From Burkholderiales bacterium (GTDB lineage Bacteria; Pseudomonadota; Gammaproteobacteria; Burkholderiales; Casimicrobiaceae), in assembly GCA_031283405.1 (NCBI GenBank), contig JAITBX010000168.1, positions 1 to 6,230 on the forward strand: a stretch of DNA of 6,230 bases, in the 5' to 3' direction. The notes beneath the pieces were generated by a model. The model had not been told where the DNA came from. It was given only the letters and a program-made list of their open reading frames with translations, and made no database searches. The position numbers were made by a program, and so were the translations under genes. Positions 4,550-6,230 of the stretch are shown piece by piece. The first letter of the stretch is position 1; every line of letters begins with the position of its first letter.

Positions 4550-6230
4550 TCACTCTACCGTCACGCTTTTCGCCAGATTGCGCGGTTTGTCAACATCGGT
4601 GCCGCGAATCACCGCCGTGTGATACGCCAGCAGTTGCAGCGGCGCGACGTGAACAATCGGCGACAACAAACTCGCGTGTTCCGGAACGCGCAACACATGA
4701 ATGCCGTCGCCGGCGGCGAGATGGCTGTCGAGATCGGCAACAACGTACAGTTCGGCGCCGCGCGCCCGCACTTCCTGCAAGTTGGATTTGAGTTTTTCGA
4801 GCAGCGCATTGTTCGGCGCAATCGCCACCACCGGCATGGCGGCATCGACCAGCGCCAGCGGCCCGTGTTTCAATTCGCCCGCCGGATACGCTTCGGCGTG
4901 AACGTAAGAAATCTCTTTGAGTTTCAACGCGCCTTCCTGCGCAATCGGATAATGCAAACCGCGCCCGAGAAAGAGCGCGTGCGCTTTGTGCGTGAACGCT
5001 TCGGCCCAAGCGATGATTTGAGGCTCCAGCGCCAGCGCCGCCTGCATCGCCGACGGCAAGTGCCGCAACGAACGCAACCAAAATGTTTCTTCTTCAACAG
5101 TCAAGCGTCCGCGCTCTTTCGCCAGCGTCAGCGCTAAAAGAAAAAGCGCCACCAGTTGCGTCGTGAACGCTTTGGTCGATGCGACGCCGATCTCGACGCC
5201 AGCGCGCGTCAGATAACGCAACGCGGTTTGCCGCACCATCGTGCTGGTCGCCACATTGCAGATCGACAGCGTGTGCGCGTGACCCAATGCTTTGGCGTGA
5301 TTCAGCGCCGCCAGCGTGTCGGCAGTTTCGCCCGATTGCGACACCACGATCACCAGCGCGCGCGGATTCGGCACACTGTCGCGGTAACGATACTCGCTGG
5401 CGATTTCCACTTGACACGGCAACTGCGCCAGCGATTCGATCCACTGCTTGGCCACCTGCCCGGCGTAATGGCTGGTGCCGCAAGCCAGAATCAAAACACT
5501 GTCGATCTTTGAAAAAATTTCCGCCGCGTGTTGGCCGAACAACGCCGGCGTCACCGTTTCCACGCCTTCGAGCGTATCGGCAAGCGCGCGCGGTTGCTCG
5601 AAAATTTCTTTCTGCATGAAATGCCGGTAAGGGCCGAGTTCAGCCTGCGCCGCGCTTGCTTCGATTTGAATGAAAGGCCGTTCGACGATTTCTTCGTTGC
5701 GGTCGCGGCACACGATGGCGTCGCGCGTCAGATCGACAACGTCGCCCTCTTCGAGATAAGCGATGCGCTGCGTGATCGGCAACAGCGCCGCCGCGTCCGA
5801 CGCCAGATAAGAGCCGTTTTCATTGCGCCCGATCACCAGCGGGCTGCCGAAGCGCACGCCGATCAGCCGCCCCGGCTCACGCGCCGAGATGATCGCAATC
5901 GCGTAAGCGCCGGTCAACTGCCGCACCGTCGCTTGCACGGCGCGAAGCAAGTCACCGTGAGCATTACCGTTCCAATGTTTGTGGACGAGATGCGCGATCA
6001 CTTCGGTGTCAGTCTGCGTGATGAACTCGTAGCCTTCCGCTTGCAGCATTTCGCGCAGCAATTCGTAATTCTCGATGATCCCGTTGTGCACCAGCGCGAT
6101 TTCGTTGTGCGACGTGTGCGGGTGCGCGTTGGTTTCGTTCGGCTTGCCGTGCGTCGCCCAGCGCGTGTGCGAAATGCCCGAGGTCGCGTGAATTGCTTTG
6201 GCTTTGACTTGCGCAACGAGATCGGCCACC
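4550..6230 (-). CDS. glmS: Glutamine-fructose-6-phosphate aminotransferase (isomerizing), 3' part
   Basis: GlmS converts fructose-6-phosphate and glutamine to glucosamine-6-phosphate, the first step to UDP-GlcNAc for peptidoglycan and lipopolysaccharide. The window holds about 559 codons; E. coli GlmS has 609, so about 50 N-terminal residues including the catalytic Cys are beyond the right edge. The first visible codon (GTG) is an internal Val, not a start. Window residues 21-28 (HTRWATHG), Asn49-Gly50 (VHNGIIEN) and Asp74 (TDTEVIAH) belong to the glutaminase domain. [13 protein letters not shown] (201-213) marks the linker region. The two SIS sugar-phosphate domains carry ACGTSHYAG (249-257), SQSGETADT (297-305), [11 protein letters not shown] (348-358) and [31 protein letters not shown] (432-462, read as separate blocks). 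The C-terminus AKSVTVE includes the Lys (window 554) that binds the open-chain sugar. The frame is intact throughout. Confidence 0.98.
   Translation of the reverse strand, partial: VADLVAQVKAKAIHATSGISHTRWATHGKPNETNAHPHTSHNEIALVHNGIIENYELLREMLQAEGYEFITQTDTEVIAHLVHKHWNGNAHGDLLRAVQATVRQLTGAYAIAIISAREPGRLIGVRFGSPLVIGRNENGSYLASDAAALLPITQRIAYLEEGDVVDLTRDAIVCRDRNEEIVERPFIQIEASAAQAELGPYRHFMQKEIFEQPRALADTLEGVETVTPALFGQHAAEIFSKIDSVLILACGTSHYAGQVAKQWIESLAQLPCQVEIASEYRYRDSVPNPRALVIVVSQSGETADTLAALNHAKALGHAHTLSICNVATSTMVRQTALRYLTRAGVEIGVASTKAFTTQLVALFLLALTLAKERGRLTVEEETFWLRSLRHLPSAMQAALALEPQIIAWAEAFTHKAHALFLGRGLHYPIAQEGALKLKEISYVHAEAYPAGELKHGPLALVDAAMPVVAIAPNNALLEKLKSNLQEVRARGAELYVVADLDSHLAAGDGIHVLRVPEHASLLSPIVHVAPLQLLAYHTAVIRGTDVDKPRNLAKSVTVE

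Noticed and set aside
4155..4553. 132-codon open frame on the minus strand covering the glmS-gshB spacer
   Set aside because: It runs through several palindromes, overlaps the end of glmS, carries the VGATCGRP peptide that arises from the GGGCGACC/GGTCGCCC repeat, and resembles no protein family. It is a translation of repeat DNA.
4337..5137. 266-codon plus-strand frame across the spacer and the glmS 3' end
   Set aside because: It is antisense to glmS over most of its length and starts in repeat DNA; no domain is visible.
1..6230. A previously undescribed gene system
   Set aside because: Every supported gene belongs to a well-known family in a familiar betaproteobacterial order; what remains unexplained is repeat DNA, not a gene cluster.

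Overview
The window looks like ordinary housekeeping DNA from a betaproteobacterium. The evidence is the gene order gshB - mannose-family EIIA - HPr - enzyme I on one strand, the GshB C-terminal wording (VNVTSPTCF...QTGFDAAG), and moderately high GC with G/C-ending codons. Genus cannot be set from sequence reading alone. I do not see a novel defence, biosynthetic or mobile system here. The less ordinary parts are the repeat-filled spacers and a broken transposase.

All genes read on the minus strand, so transcription runs from high to low coordinates. (1) 4550-6230 is the 3' part of glmS (glucosamine-6-phosphate synthase); roughly the first 50 residues, including the catalytic N-terminal Cys, lie beyond the right edge. 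(2) 4142-4549 is a 408-base non-coding spacer packed with inverted repeats. It resembles dispersed intergenic repeats of proteobacteria. (3) 3155-4141 is gshB (glutathione synthetase), best started at a GTG preceded by AAGGA. (4) 2900-3154 is a spacer with a second set of palindromes. (5) 2191-2899 holds a mannose-family PTS EIIA and HPr, with 14 bases of overlap. (6) 395-2137 is ptsI (enzyme I), 53 bases after ptsH. (7) 361-385 is a tandem heptamer repeat. (8) 1-351 is the C-terminal third or so of an IS5-type transposase, with its 5' part missing.

EIIA, HPr and enzyme I form a phosphorelay: PEP -> enzyme I His196 -> HPr His15 -> EIIA His19. No sugar permease (EIIB/EIIC) is encoded here. That fits the truncated, probably regulatory PTS of betaproteobacteria, in which HPr Ser46 is also available to an HPr kinase. 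GshB makes glutathione and GlmS makes glucosamine-6-phosphate for the cell envelope. Their neighbourhood with the PTS is conserved gene order for gshB, but no shared pathway can be shown from the sequence. I found no convincing sigma-70 promoter or T-tailed intrinsic terminator. No tRNA, rRNA, riboswitch or CRISPR was seen.
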